Shown one piece after another: positions 1 to 8,491 of a DNA stretch of 64,000 nucleotides; positions within the stretch are counted from its first letter, which is position 1, and each line of letters opens with the position of its first letter. Below the pieces are notes generated by a model. That model was not told the origin of the DNA. It did not search any database and worked only from the letters and a program-made list of their open reading frames with translations. The stretch lies in the NCBI GenBank assembly GCA_031275945.1, contig JAISOA010000004.1:1-64000 (forward strand), read 5' to 3'. Made by a program: the position numbers and the translations under genes. This DNA comes from Spirochaetaceae bacterium (GTDB lineage: Bacteria > Spirochaetota > Spirochaetia > Treponematales > Breznakiellaceae).

Positions 1-1467
1 CCGGCATTGGGCAAAACCCTGGGGATGGCTGCGAACTATGGTAATGGAGTCCATATCGGCCCGCTGGTCCGCAATAAGGCAGTGGACGATGCGGAGTTTT
101 ACTTCACCGGCAATGACAATATCGGGATAGCGAAGAAAGAGGTCGTAATTTTCATGGATACTCCCCGCAAGGCTGTTTTCTACCGGTACTATCCCCGTTT
201 CGGCCGAACCGTCCAGGACGGCGTCAAAGATTTCTTTAAATGACTGAACCTTAATCCGGGGGGCTTCTTCGCCAAAGACCCGCATAAGGGCCTGTTCCGC
301 AAAGGCGCCGCTTTCCCCATTATAGGCCGTAAGCTGTTTCTGCCCGGGCTCCGAAATTTTCGGAGAAGACTCCCCGGACCCGGATGTACCCGGGGGCCCT
401 GACGGACCCAGAACCCCGGTTCCCGCTTTGGGCCGGGGGGTCCGGAGCAGTTCCTTCCCTACCACCGGGGCCAGGGCTTCAATATCCCGCATCAGCTTTT
501 CAAACTGTTCTGGGTACAGGGACTGGGGCCCGTCGGAGAGCGCGTCGTCGGGCCGGGGGTGGACCTCTACGGTAAGTCCGTCTGCTCCGGCGGCTATGGC
601 CGCCAGGGCTGCGGAGGCCACCTTGGCCCGGATACCCACCGCATGGCTGGGATCCACAATCACCGGAAGATGGGAAAGGGCTTTTACCACGGGAATTGCG
701 GAAATATCCAGGGTATTACGGGTATAGGTTTCAAAGGTACGGATACCCCGTTCGCAGAGGACCACGTCCTTAGTTCCCGCGGCTAAAAGATATTCCGCCG
801 AAAGAAGCCATTCTTCTATGGTAGCCGAGGGGCCCCGTTTTAAAAGCACGGGCTTTCCCAGGGAACCTACTTTTTTTAACAGTTCAAAGTTCTGCATATT
901 TCTGGCGCCGATCTGGAACATGTCGGTTAGGTCCTTCATATCCATGGCCAATTCGGGGGATACCACCTCGGTTACGATGGGCATGCCGCAGGCTTCTCCC
1001 GCTTCCTTCATATACTCAAGGCCCTTAAGTCCCAGGCCCTGGAACGCATAGGGGCTGGTTCTGGGCTTGTAGGCGCCGCCCCTAAGCAGCACCGCTCCGG
1101 ATTCCCGTACGGTCTCTGCGGTTTCCCGGATCTGCTCCCGGCTTTCTACCGCGCAGGGCCCGGCAATTACGGTAATCCGGGAACCGCCTATCTTTACATT
1201 TCCCTCCGGTCCGCCGACGCTTACAATGGTATCCTCGGCTTTGGTTTCCCGGGACACCAATTCATAGGGTTTGCTCGTCGCGGCAACCCGTTCCACCCCC
1301 GGTAGTAAGCCCAGTTCCCGCAGATCCACCACCCCTTTACCGGTGGCGCCGATAAGTTCGTCTTCGCCGAATTGCTGATCCCGGACCGTAAAGCCCCTGT
1401 CCCGAAGATAGATGCGTACCAGTTCTTTATCGTGGGAAGTAACGTGTTTAGAAAGCACTACAATCAT
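1..1467 (-). CDS. DAHP synthase fused to prephenate dehydratase (C-terminus cut by window edge)
   Basis: Reading the minus strand from ATG at 1467 gives an open frame that runs off the window after 489 codons. Residues 1-70 look like the ferredoxin-like N-terminal domain of the type I-beta/KDPS-like DAHP synthases. Residues about 95-340 are the catalytic barrel, with GPCAVES, KPRTSPYAFQG, QIGARNMQN, LLKRG and VDPSHAVG. A Gly/Pro/Ser-rich linker at about 346-372 leads into a prephenate dehydratase domain (YNGESGAFAEQAL, GIVPVENSLAGSI, VRSHPQGFAQC). DAHP synthase is the first step of the shikimate pathway and prephenate dehydratase makes phenylpyruvate, so the protein joins entry and a phenylalanine exit of aromatic synthesis. 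Any ACT regulatory domain would lie outside the window. The start has no Shine-Dalgarno, and a promoter -10 lies 7 nt upstream. Confidence 0.9.
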   Translation of the reverse strand, partial: MIVVLSKHVTSHDKELVRIYLRDRGFTVRDQQFGEDELIGATGKGVVDLRELGLLPGVERVAATSKPYELVSRETKAEDTIVSVGGPEGNVKIGGSRITVIAGPCAVESREQIRETAETVRESGAVLLRGGAYKPRTSPYAFQGLGLKGLEYMKEAGEACGMPIVTEVVSPELAMDMKDLTDMFQIGARNMQNFELLKKVGSLGKPVLLKRGPSATIEEWLLSAEYLLAAGTKDVVLCERGIRTFETYTRNTLDISAIPVVKALSHLPVIVDPSHAVGIRAKVASAALAAIAAGADGLTVEVHPRPDDALSDGPQSLYPEQFEKLMRDIEALAPVVGKELLRTPRPKAGTGVLGPSGPPGTSGSGESSPKISEPGQKQLTAYNGESGAFAEQALMRVFGEEAPRIKVQSFKEIFDAVLDGSAETGIVPVENSLAGSIHENYDLFLRYPDIVIAGEVKLRIVHCLIADQRADMDSITIVRSHPQGFAQCR

Positions 1468-1474
1468 GGTTTGT

Positions 1475-1503
1475 ATGCTAACAAAACAAAAAAAAATGGA
1501 CAA
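1475..1503 (-). promoter_or_regulatory. sigma70-type promoter for the DAHP synthase fusion
   Basis: On the minus strand TTGTCC (1503-1498), a 17-nt T-rich spacer and TAGCAT (1480-1475) lie 7 nt before the ATG at 1467. The expected transcription start falls almost on the start codon. Each hexamer matches consensus at 4 of 6 positions. Confidence 0.5.
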
Positions 1504-1588
1504 GTTCTTGCCCGGCCTTTTATACAAACAAAGGCGCCCGGAATCGCCGTAGGAAAGTCGCCGGGATTTTGCAGGTCCGCGAAAAACC

Positions 1589-1616
1589 TTGACAAGCCCC
1601 TTTTACCGGGTATAAT
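1589..1616 (+). promoter_or_regulatory. strong sigma70-type promoter for the HAD phosphatase
   Basis: TTGACA (1589-1594), a 16-nt spacer and TATAAT (1611-1616) are both perfect hexamers. The -10 overlaps a possible ATG at 1615, so translation more likely begins at ATG 1627. That leaves an expected leader of only a few nucleotides. Confidence 0.8.
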
Positions 1617-1626
1617 GGTACCATCA

Positions 1627-2415
1627 ATGGAAAAAAATCTTTCCTGTATTCGTTCAAAAGGCGCCTTTATTATTGATATGGACGGAGTTATCTACCACGG
1701 TAACCAGCTTCTAAAAGGGGCCCTGGAATTTGTACATTGGATGGAAGTCAATAATAAGGCGTTCCTTTTTCTTACAAATTCCAGCGAACGCTCCCCCCTG
1801 GAGCTTTCCCAAAAGCTTGCCCGGCTGGGTATAGAAGTGGATCCGGAACATTTTTATACCAGCGCTCTGGCTACGGCAAGTTTCCTGGCGATTCAACATC
1901 CCGGCGGTTCGGTGTATGTTATCGGCGAGCCGGGGCTTATCCAGGCCCTCTACGATCAGGGGTTTACCATGAATAACGTGAACCCCGATTATGTGGTGGT
2001 GGGGGAGGGCCGGGGCTACAGCCTGGAGGCCCTGGAACGGGCGGTCCGGCTGGTAAAGGCGGGGGCCCGGCTTATTGGGACCAACCCGGATATGAGCGGC
2101 CCCATCGAGGGGGGAATTATCGTCCCTGCCTGCGGAGCCCTGGTGTCCCCCATTGAACTGGCCACGGGAAGAAAAGCGTATTTTGTGGGAAAGCCAAATC
2201 CTCTTATGATGCGCCATGGTCTTAGGCGGCTTAATGCCAGCCGGGAAGAGACCGTCATAATTGGAGATCGAATGGATACGGACATACAGGCCGGGGTAGA
2301 ATCGGAAATCGAAACGGTTTTGGTTCTTTCGGGGGTTACCAAATTAGATGAGGTTCCCCACTATCCTTACCAGCCCCGGCATGTTTTGGAGGGCGTGTAT
2401 GAAATTCCTGAATAA
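1627..2415 (+). CDS. HAD-superfamily IIA phosphatase (NagD/4-nitrophenylphosphatase type)
   Basis: A cytoplasmic HAD hydrolase of 262 residues. Motif I is DMDGVIYHG near residue 16, motif II is LFLTNSSER, a C2 cap lies in the middle, and motif III/IV are VGKPNPLM and IGDRMDTDIQAG. The subfamily dephosphorylates small sugar phosphates, nucleotides or phosphoglycolate; the substrate cannot be told from sequence. The frame is open from 1372, but the promoter -10 at 1611-1616 makes starts at or before 1615 unlikely, so ATG 1627 (MEKNLSC) is chosen. No Shine-Dalgarno precedes it. The 3' end overlaps the start of the next gene by 17 nt. Confidence 0.85.
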   Translation: MEKNLSCIRSKGAFIIDMDGVIYHGNQLLKGALEFVHWMEVNNKAFLFLTNSSERSPLELSQKLARLGIEVDPEHFYTSALATASFLAIQHPGGSVYVIGEPGLIQALYDQGFTMNNVNPDYVVVGEGRGYSLEALERAVRLVKAGARLIGTNPDMSGPIEGGIIVPACGALVSPIELATGRKAYFVGKPNPLMMRHGLRRLNASREETVIIGDRMDTDIQAGVESEIETVLVLSGVTKLDEVPHYPYQPRHVLEGVYEIPE

Positions 2416-5400
2416 AACCCTCAACAGGAGTTGTACTGCGTTCTGTATGGCGGCCATGTTGATCCTGGGCGGATGCGGTTCCAGGGCCCCCGGCGAATCT
2501 TCTTCCACGGAAGAGCTTAGTATCAACGGCGGAAAGGTCGATCCGGGACTTAAATATGCGTCCCAGGAACTTATCGATGCGGGGTTTGCCCTGGATTTTA
2601 GGCCCCTGCTTCCCGAACCGGAATCGGAGGCGGAACGGCTTCCGCCGGATTCCCTTCCCAGCACGGCGGGGGGGCAGGTTGCCGGCGGCGGGCTGCGGAA
2701 ACAGCTTGCGGATTATAAAACTCCGTACTTTGACCGTGAAAAAGAGGCGGCCCGGATTGCCGCCATACAGGAGGCCCAGATAAAGGCCCTTTCCTCCGTG
2801 GCCCCCGTATCGGCGGATCCTCTGACGGTGATAGACTGGGGACCCCGGGGCTTTTTCTCTTCCACCATCCAGCGTCCCTCTGTGTATGTGGTCTTTTCCG
2901 AACCCATGATTCCCCTGGCGGCCCTAGGCGCCCCCTCCGGCAGTTCTGCCATGGTCCGCATAGATCCGCCCCTTAAAGGAAACTTTCGCTGGTACGGAAC
3001 CGGCTTTTTAAGCTTCGAAGCGGAGGAACCCTGCCAGGCCCAGCAGACCTACCGGATCACCGTAGATCCCGGGACCGTTTCCCTTTCGGGAAAAAAAATA
3101 AGCGGTGAAACATCCTTTAGTTTTTTTACCGAAGCCCTTGCGGTTACCCGCATGGAACCGGGGGAAGAATACAGAAATCGCGGCATGAGTTTTTCCCACA
3201 ACGGAGTTCCCCCGGAGGCGGCAAAGACGGTAAACCTGTACTTTAATTATCCTGTGACGGTTCAGGATATCCGGCCCTACCTGGCCCTGCAGGTGCAACC
3301 CCGTTCCAAAGCCTCCGTGGACGGAACTTTTACCTTGGTTCAGGAAAACGAAAAGAAGATCGTTCTTCACATTAATGACGAGGTGGGGTTTGAAACCACC
3401 CTAAAGATCACCCTTAAACAGGGCGCCAAATCCGCCAACTCCACCCTGGGGACTCCGGAGGACGCGGTTTTTTCGTTCAACACCCCGGGACCCTTTCAGG
3501 TTCTTCGGATGGAAACCGTTCCCGCCGGGGGGGCGGACCGTAATATACTAAACCTCTACTTTAGTGAGCGCCTAAAAGTAGCAAGTATTCAGAACCGGAT
3601 CCGCACCGAACCGGCCATGACCATAGGTACAGAGAACCTTAAAATATTTGACACTCACATTCAGATATACAAACTTCCGGTTAACTACGGGGACCGCTAC
3701 CGGATCACCGTGGATGCGGGGGTAGAGGATATTTACGGGCGAAAACTGGAAAAACCTTATACGGCGGAAGTACGGGTGCCCGATGCGCCCCCGCCCCGGG
3801 GGAATGTGGCGTTTTCACACTCCGGGTATTATTACGGTGGGGAGCGAATGCTGGAATCCCAGTTTGATCCCCGCTACCTTTTTGAATATACCAATGTCAC
3901 TGATAAATCCTGGTACCGTCTTTCCACGGTAAAAAACCCGTACCGCCCGGCCTTTGAAAATACCCGGCGTTTTACCTTAAACACCGAACCCAACCGCCGC
4001 TGGTTTGCCGATATGGACCTAAAACCCTTCCTTAACCAGAAGGGCCAGGGTTTTGTACACTTCGACGCCAACGTGGAATATCTTAGCTATTCGTATAATT
4101 CCAACGGTACCTATACCCCAAGAACGGAAATTTCCAAGAACGAGCTTGTCCTCCAGGTAACGGATCTGGGCCTTACGGTTCGGGCGGGGTTTAACAAAAC
4201 CATCGTACTGGTTACAAGCCTTTCAACGGGAAAGCCCCTGGAAAATGCGGTGGTACGGCTCCTGTCCCGCAATGATATAGAATCCAGCGGTGATATACGA
4301 ACGGTCCGGTTCTTTGCCGAGACCCGGACAAACCAGGAAGGACTGGCGCTGTTTAATTTTAACGCGGGGGTGTATAACGGCAGCATCAAGGATGGGGAGC
4401 TGTATGCCTACGCGGAAAAAGACGAGGATCAGGCAGTTTTTCGGGTCCGGGGTCATAATACCTGGGCCTTTAATGTATACACCGGCAGTTCACTGTCCGG
4501 CGAGGCGGTTAAGCCCGTTACCTTTATGTTTACCGACCGGGGGCTTTACAAACCCGGCGAGATCCTTAGTTTCCGGGGTATAGACCGGTCCCTGGCCGTG
4601 GGCAATTACCTGATTTACCGGGGAAAATACACCGTAACCTTGGAGGAGGATTCGTATGATGGGGGGGAAGCCATTGTGGTATTGGAAGGGGAAACCTCTG
4701 AATCCGGGGGCTTTTACGGAACCATTACCCTGCCGGACGATCTGAGTCCTCAACCCTACCGGCTGGTGTACCGCCGGGCCGGGGAGAAATCTAATGCAAG
4801 TGCCTTTATTCCGGTTACGGTGGCGTTCTTTGAACGGCTTAAATTTGAAGCGGCCATTACCGCCCCCGCCGGTCCCCTGTATGCGGGGGATACAATCGAT
4901 ATGGAACTTACGGCATCGTACCTTTCCGGGGGCGGCCTGGCCGGGGCAGCCTATGAGGAGGACTGGTACCGGTACATTACCAGGTATGCTCCCCCGGCCA
5001 GAGAAGCCAAGGGATACTACTTTGGTCCCCGGGATGTGTGGGATGGGGGAAAAAACTTGTCCTCCGATACCGGAGTCCTGGGTCCCGGAGGCAGCGCCGC
5101 CTTGAGCCGGCGGACCGTTCAAGATTCCGTTACCGGTGCGGCCTATTCGTACACCGTGGAAGCCAGGGTAACGGATCTGTCCAACCAGGTAATCTCTGCA
5201 TCTCAAACTGCAGTGGTCCACCCCGCCCGGTTCTACCTTGGAGTGGCCCCCTTGTGGAAGGGGGGATTCCCAAGAACGGGGCAAAACTTGTCCTTTGATT
5301 TTCTGACCCTGCGCCCCTCCGGGGAACGATCTGTTCCGGCGGACTGGCCTGCAGCGGGGCAGAATAACCTGACGGTGGAGATCCTCCGGGATGAATGGCA

Positions 5401-8400
5401 CTTGGTCCAACAGGAGGGGGTCGCAGGTTATGTATACGATCAGTACCTTAAAAAGACAATCACCGAAAAAAACCAAACCCTTCGCCTGCAGGATGCCGGA
5501 TCCTTTACCTTTACTCCCTCTAAACCGGGGTACCATACGGTACGGCTCTCTGCCCAGGACGCGGAAGGCAGAAAGGCCCTAACGGAATACAGTTTTTATG
5601 TTACCGGCGGCGGAGCTGGGTACTGGAACATGAATGCCAGCAGCGAGATCCGTCTTACGCCGGATCAGGCGGTGTATAATCCCGGAGATAAGGCTCAGGT
5701 CCTGTTGCAGAGCGCCCTGCCCGGGGGCTATTACCTTATTACGGTGGAACGGGAAGGGATCTTCAGCGAAGAGGTAAAGTACCTGGACGAGGGAACCACG
5801 GTTTTGGAGATCCCCATTGCCCGGAACTATGTGCCGGTGGTATATGTTTCGGTGGCCTCGTATTCGGTCCGAAAAGGGCCGCCGGCCCACGAATACGGCA
5901 GCCCCGACCTGGACAAACCCTGGGGCTACTACGGCGTTACCGCCCTTAACGTGGATCCCCGGGTAAAGGCCTTTACCATCCGGATAGAAGATGCGGGGAA
6001 CCGGGTCTTTAAACCCGGCGAAACCGTTACCCTTACCCTTAAGGCGGAACGAAACGGCCGGCCCTTGCGGGATGCGGAACTTACCCTTATGGCGGTAGAC
6101 CGGGGGGTGTTGGATCTAATCAATTACCATGTTCCCGATCCGGTTACGTATTTTTATAACAAAGGTAATTTCCCGTTGTCGGTTACCGGGGGAGATTCCC
6201 GGTTCCGGCTTATAGATCCCGTAACCTACAGCATTAAAAACCTGGCGGGGGGGGATTCGGAGAATAAAAGCGAGGACCGGAGTGATTTTAATCCCACCGC
6301 CCTTTTTGAACCCATGCTTAAAACCGGTCCGGACGGCAGGGTAAAAGCCACCTTTAAGCTTCCCGACACCCTTACCACCTATCGTATTACCGTGGTGGGA
6401 GTTCAGGGAGATCTCTTTGCTCTTAAGGAAAGCGAAATTGCCGCCAGAAACCGGATCAATGTCCGGGAAGTGCTGCCCCGGCGTTTGCGGGAGCGGGATA
6501 CGGCGGAAGCGGGCGTCCTCATAACTAATCTGGATACCGTTCCCCACCGGGTACAGGTTTCCCTGGCCCTTAGTCCCGCCACAGGAACCACCAACAACGG
6601 GCTTATCAAAACCGGCGGCGGCGCCATCATAGACGGCGTAACGGAGCGGAGTATCGATTTGCGGGCCGGTGAAAACGGGGTCGTATATTTTGATCTTGCC
6701 GCGGTAAAAGAGGGGTATGTGAATCTGAATTTTACCGTCCGTTCCGATATATTAAACGAAAGACTAATCAACGAAATCTACATAGAAAAACCCTATGTGA
6801 TGGAAACGTTTACCACCCTGGGAACCGTGGGAGCCGGCGCCCCCTCCGCCCGGGAGGGTCTGGTGATCCCCGGCTGGGCCGATAATGGCGTAGGGAACCT
6901 TACCGTAAGCCTTGACGCCACCCGGCTGGGACTTCTTGATTCTGCCATAAGCTATTTGTTTCACTATCCCTACGGATGCCTGGAACAGCGGAGCGCCGCG
7001 ATACTGCCTCTGGTAATCTTTGGCGATTACATCGACGCGTTTAATCTGCGGACCACGGTACGTAATCCAAAACAGGTGGTGGAGGACGAGCTAAAATCCT
7101 GGGCCCGGGTACAAAATTCCGACGGCGGTTTTTGCTATTGGCCCAATTCATTTACCGGCTCGAATTTTTACGTTTCACTCCGGATCGCCCATGTGCTTGC
7201 CCTGGCGCAGAAAAAACAGTACTCCATTCCCAAGACTTTGAACGTGGAGAATCTTCTTTCGTTCCTTAACAGGCAGATCCGCACTGCCTATGGCCAAAAC
7301 CCCGGAAGCGAAAACAACAATTACCATTCTTACCTCCAAGCCTATGCTTTCTACATCTTTTCTTTCTTTGGTAAAGCCGGAGAACCCTCGCGGCTTGCGG
7401 AAATTGCCGCCCGGCAGGACGCCGATGCGGGGACCCTGGCCTTTGTGGGCATGACTTACCATAATTTAAACCGGAAAGACGATGCCGCCGCGATAGGAGA
7501 GAAGATCCGCAACCTGATCCGGTCCACCACCAGGGGAGTGGACTTAAGCGACCCCAGGGAAACCAATTCCCGGTTCTACTACTGGTACTACGGGAATAAG
7601 CTGGAACAGCTTGCCCTGGTGCTGGAATTCTTTGTTCAGCAGTACCCGGGGGACCAGATTAACGGCCGACTCCTCAATTCTCTGCTGGCTCAAAAGCGGG
7701 CCGGGGGCTATTGGGACAGTACCGCGGTAACCATACGGATCCTCAGCGCGGTGGATGCGCTGATTAGGGCGGATAACCTGGAACAGGTCGATGTGGAAGG
7801 GAGGATATCCCTTTCCGGTACGGAACTGTTCAGGGACCGGTACAAGGGGCTTGGGGCCAAACCGTCGGGCAAAAGCTTTAACTTTAAGGCCGAACCTCTT
7901 TTATCCCTCGGACGCGACGCCACCCTGCCCCTTACCATTACCCGGAGCGGCAAGGGGGCCTTGTACTATACCGCGGCCCTGCGGTACGCTATTCCTTCGG
8001 AACTGCAGTCCTTCCGGGATGAGGGACTGGGGCTCTTTGTCAGCTACTACGATGCCGGTACGGGCAAGGAAGCAGGGGGTAATCTTCAAAGCGGAAAGAC
8101 CTATCAGGCCAGGATACGCCTTTCTTCGGGCAGGGACAGAACCTACGTGGCCCTGCGGGTGCCGATCCCCTCGGGAGCGGAAATCCTTGATGCAACCTTT
8201 GTAACAACAAGCTCCCGGTACAATAAAGCCCTAGGTGAAACCATAATCGAACCTGACTACGACTATTACGGGGACTACTGGGAAGATCCCCGGGAGCCCA
8301 GCAATATGATGATCATGGACAACGAAGTGCGGTATTTCTGGGATAGTTTTGCCAAGGGAGAAGTGACGGTACAGTTCCTGTTTAGGGCTTCCCGAAGGGG

Positions 8401-8491
8401 GGTGTATCCCACTCCGCCGGTTCAGGCGGAATGTATGTATGAAGAGGAAATATTTGGCCGGACCGCGGGCCTTTTGTACACGATTGAATAA
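2399..8491 (+). CDS. bacterial alpha-2-macroglobulin lipoprotein with thioester
   Basis: A 2030-residue envelope protein. A signal peptide ends in the lipobox MLILGGC, so it should be lipid-anchored. Macroglobulin-like beta domains follow, then an A2M-family core (about 1210-1420, including TYRITVVGVQG and RRLRERDTAEAG) and the thioester site YGCLEQR with Cys near residue 1527, followed by the alpha-helical thioester domain. Bacterial alpha-2-macroglobulins trap proteases in the periplasm. Start 2399 has GGAGG at 2388-2392; an upstream in-frame ATG at 2348 lacks this and would spoil the signal peptide. The next gene is PBP1C, the usual partner, and the two reading frames overlap by 53 nt. The pairing suggests protection and repair of the cell envelope. 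Confidence 0.93.
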   Translation: MKFLNKTLNRSCTAFCMAAMLILGGCGSRAPGESSSTEELSINGGKVDPGLKYASQELIDAGFALDFRPLLPEPESEAERLPPDSLPSTAGGQVAGGGLRKQLADYKTPYFDREKEAARIAAIQEAQIKALSSVAPVSADPLTVIDWGPRGFFSSTIQRPSVYVVFSEPMIPLAALGAPSGSSAMVRIDPPLKGNFRWYGTGFLSFEAEEPCQAQQTYRITVDPGTVSLSGKKISGETSFSFFTEALAVTRMEPGEEYRNRGMSFSHNGVPPEAAKTVNLYFNYPVTVQDIRPYLALQVQPRSKASVDGTFTLVQENEKKIVLHINDEVGFETTLKITLKQGAKSANSTLGTPEDAVFSFNTPGPFQVLRMETVPAGGADRNILNLYFSERLKVASIQNRIRTEPAMTIGTENLKIFDTHIQIYKLPVNYGDRYRITVDAGVEDIYGRKLEKPYTAEVRVPDAPPPRGNVAFSHSGYYYGGERMLESQFDPRYLFEYTNVTDKSWYRLSTVKNPYRPAFENTRRFTLNTEPNRRWFADMDLKPFLNQKGQGFVHFDANVEYLSYSYNSNGTYTPRTEISKNELVLQVTDLGLTVRAGFNKTIVLVTSLSTGKPLENAVVRLLSRNDIESSGDIRTVRFFAETRTNQEGLALFNFNAGVYNGSIKDGELYAYAEKDEDQAVFRVRGHNTWAFNVYTGSSLSGEAVKPVTFMFTDRGLYKPGEILSFRGIDRSLAVGNYLIYRGKYTVTLEEDSYDGGEAIVVLEGETSESGGFYGTITLPDDLSPQPYRLVYRRAGEKSNASAFIPVTVAFFERLKFEAAITAPAGPLYAGDTIDMELTASYLSGGGLAGAAYEEDWYRYITRYAPPAREAKGYYFGPRDVWDGGKNLSSDTGVLGPGGSAALSRRTVQDSVTGAAYSYTVEARVTDLSNQVISASQTAVVHPARFYLGVAPLWKGGFPRTGQNLSFDFLTLRPSGERSVPADWPAAGQNNLTVEILRDEWHLVQQEGVAGYVYDQYLKKTITEKNQTLRLQDAGSFTFTPSKPGYHTVRLSAQDAEGRKALTEYSFYVTGGGAGYWNMNASSEIRLTPDQAVYNPGDKAQVLLQSALPGGYYLITVEREGIFSEEVKYLDEGTTVLEIPIARNYVPVVYVSVASYSVRKGPPAHEYGSPDLDKPWGYYGVTALNVDPRVKAFTIRIEDAGNRVFKPGETVTLTLKAERNGRPLRDAELTLMAVDRGVLDLINYHVPDPVTYFYNKGNFPLSVTGGDSRFRLIDPVTYSIKNLAGGDSENKSEDRSDFNPTALFEPMLKTGPDGRVKATFKLPDTLTTYRITVVGVQGDLFALKESEIAARNRINVREVLPRRLRERDTAEAGVLITNLDTVPHRVQVSLALSPATGTTNNGLIKTGGGAIIDGVTERSIDLRAGENGVVYFDLAAVKEGYVNLNFTVRSDILNERLINEIYIEKPYVMETFTTLGTVGAGAPSAREGLVIPGWADNGVGNLTVSLDATRLGLLDSAISYLFHYPYGCLEQRSAAILPLVIFGDYIDAFNLRTTVRNPKQVVEDELKSWARVQNSDGGFCYWPNSFTGSNFYVSLRIAHVLALAQKKQYSIPKTLNVENLLSFLNRQIRTAYGQNPGSENNNYHSYLQAYAFYIFSFFGKAGEPSRLAEIAARQDADAGTLAFVGMTYHNLNRKDDAAAIGEKIRNLIRSTTRGVDLSDPRETNSRFYYWYYGNKLEQLALVLEFFVQQYPGDQINGRLLNSLLAQKRAGGYWDSTAVTIRILSAVDALIRADNLEQVDVEGRISLSGTELFRDRYKGLGAKPSGKSFNFKAEPLLSLGRDATLPLTITRSGKGALYYTAALRYAIPSELQSFRDEGLGLFVSYYDAGTGKEAGGNLQSGKTYQARIRLSSGRDRTYVALRVPIPSGAEILDATFVTTSSRYNKALGETIIEPDYDYYGDYWEDPREPSNMMIMDNEVRYFWDSFAKGEVTVQFLFRASRRGVYPTPPVQAECMYEEEIFGRTAGLLYTIE

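Noticed and set aside
7-1051. Several plus-strand open frames in the first kilobase
   Set aside because: They are short and overlap each other, opposite the DAHP synthase/prephenate dehydratase gene, whose motifs are unmistakable on the minus strand.
1372-1626. N-terminal extension of the HAD phosphatase to 1372
   Set aside because: It would overlap the upstream DAHP synthase start on the other strand and place the promoter inside the coding sequence; the HAD motif I is normally within the first 20 residues.
4490-5536. 348-codon open frame on the minus strand inside the alpha-2-macroglobulin gene
   Set aside because: It lies entirely opposite a well-supported gene, its protein is Gly/Arg/Pro-rich without any motif, and there is no ribosome site or promoter. 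It results from the codon bias of the sense gene.
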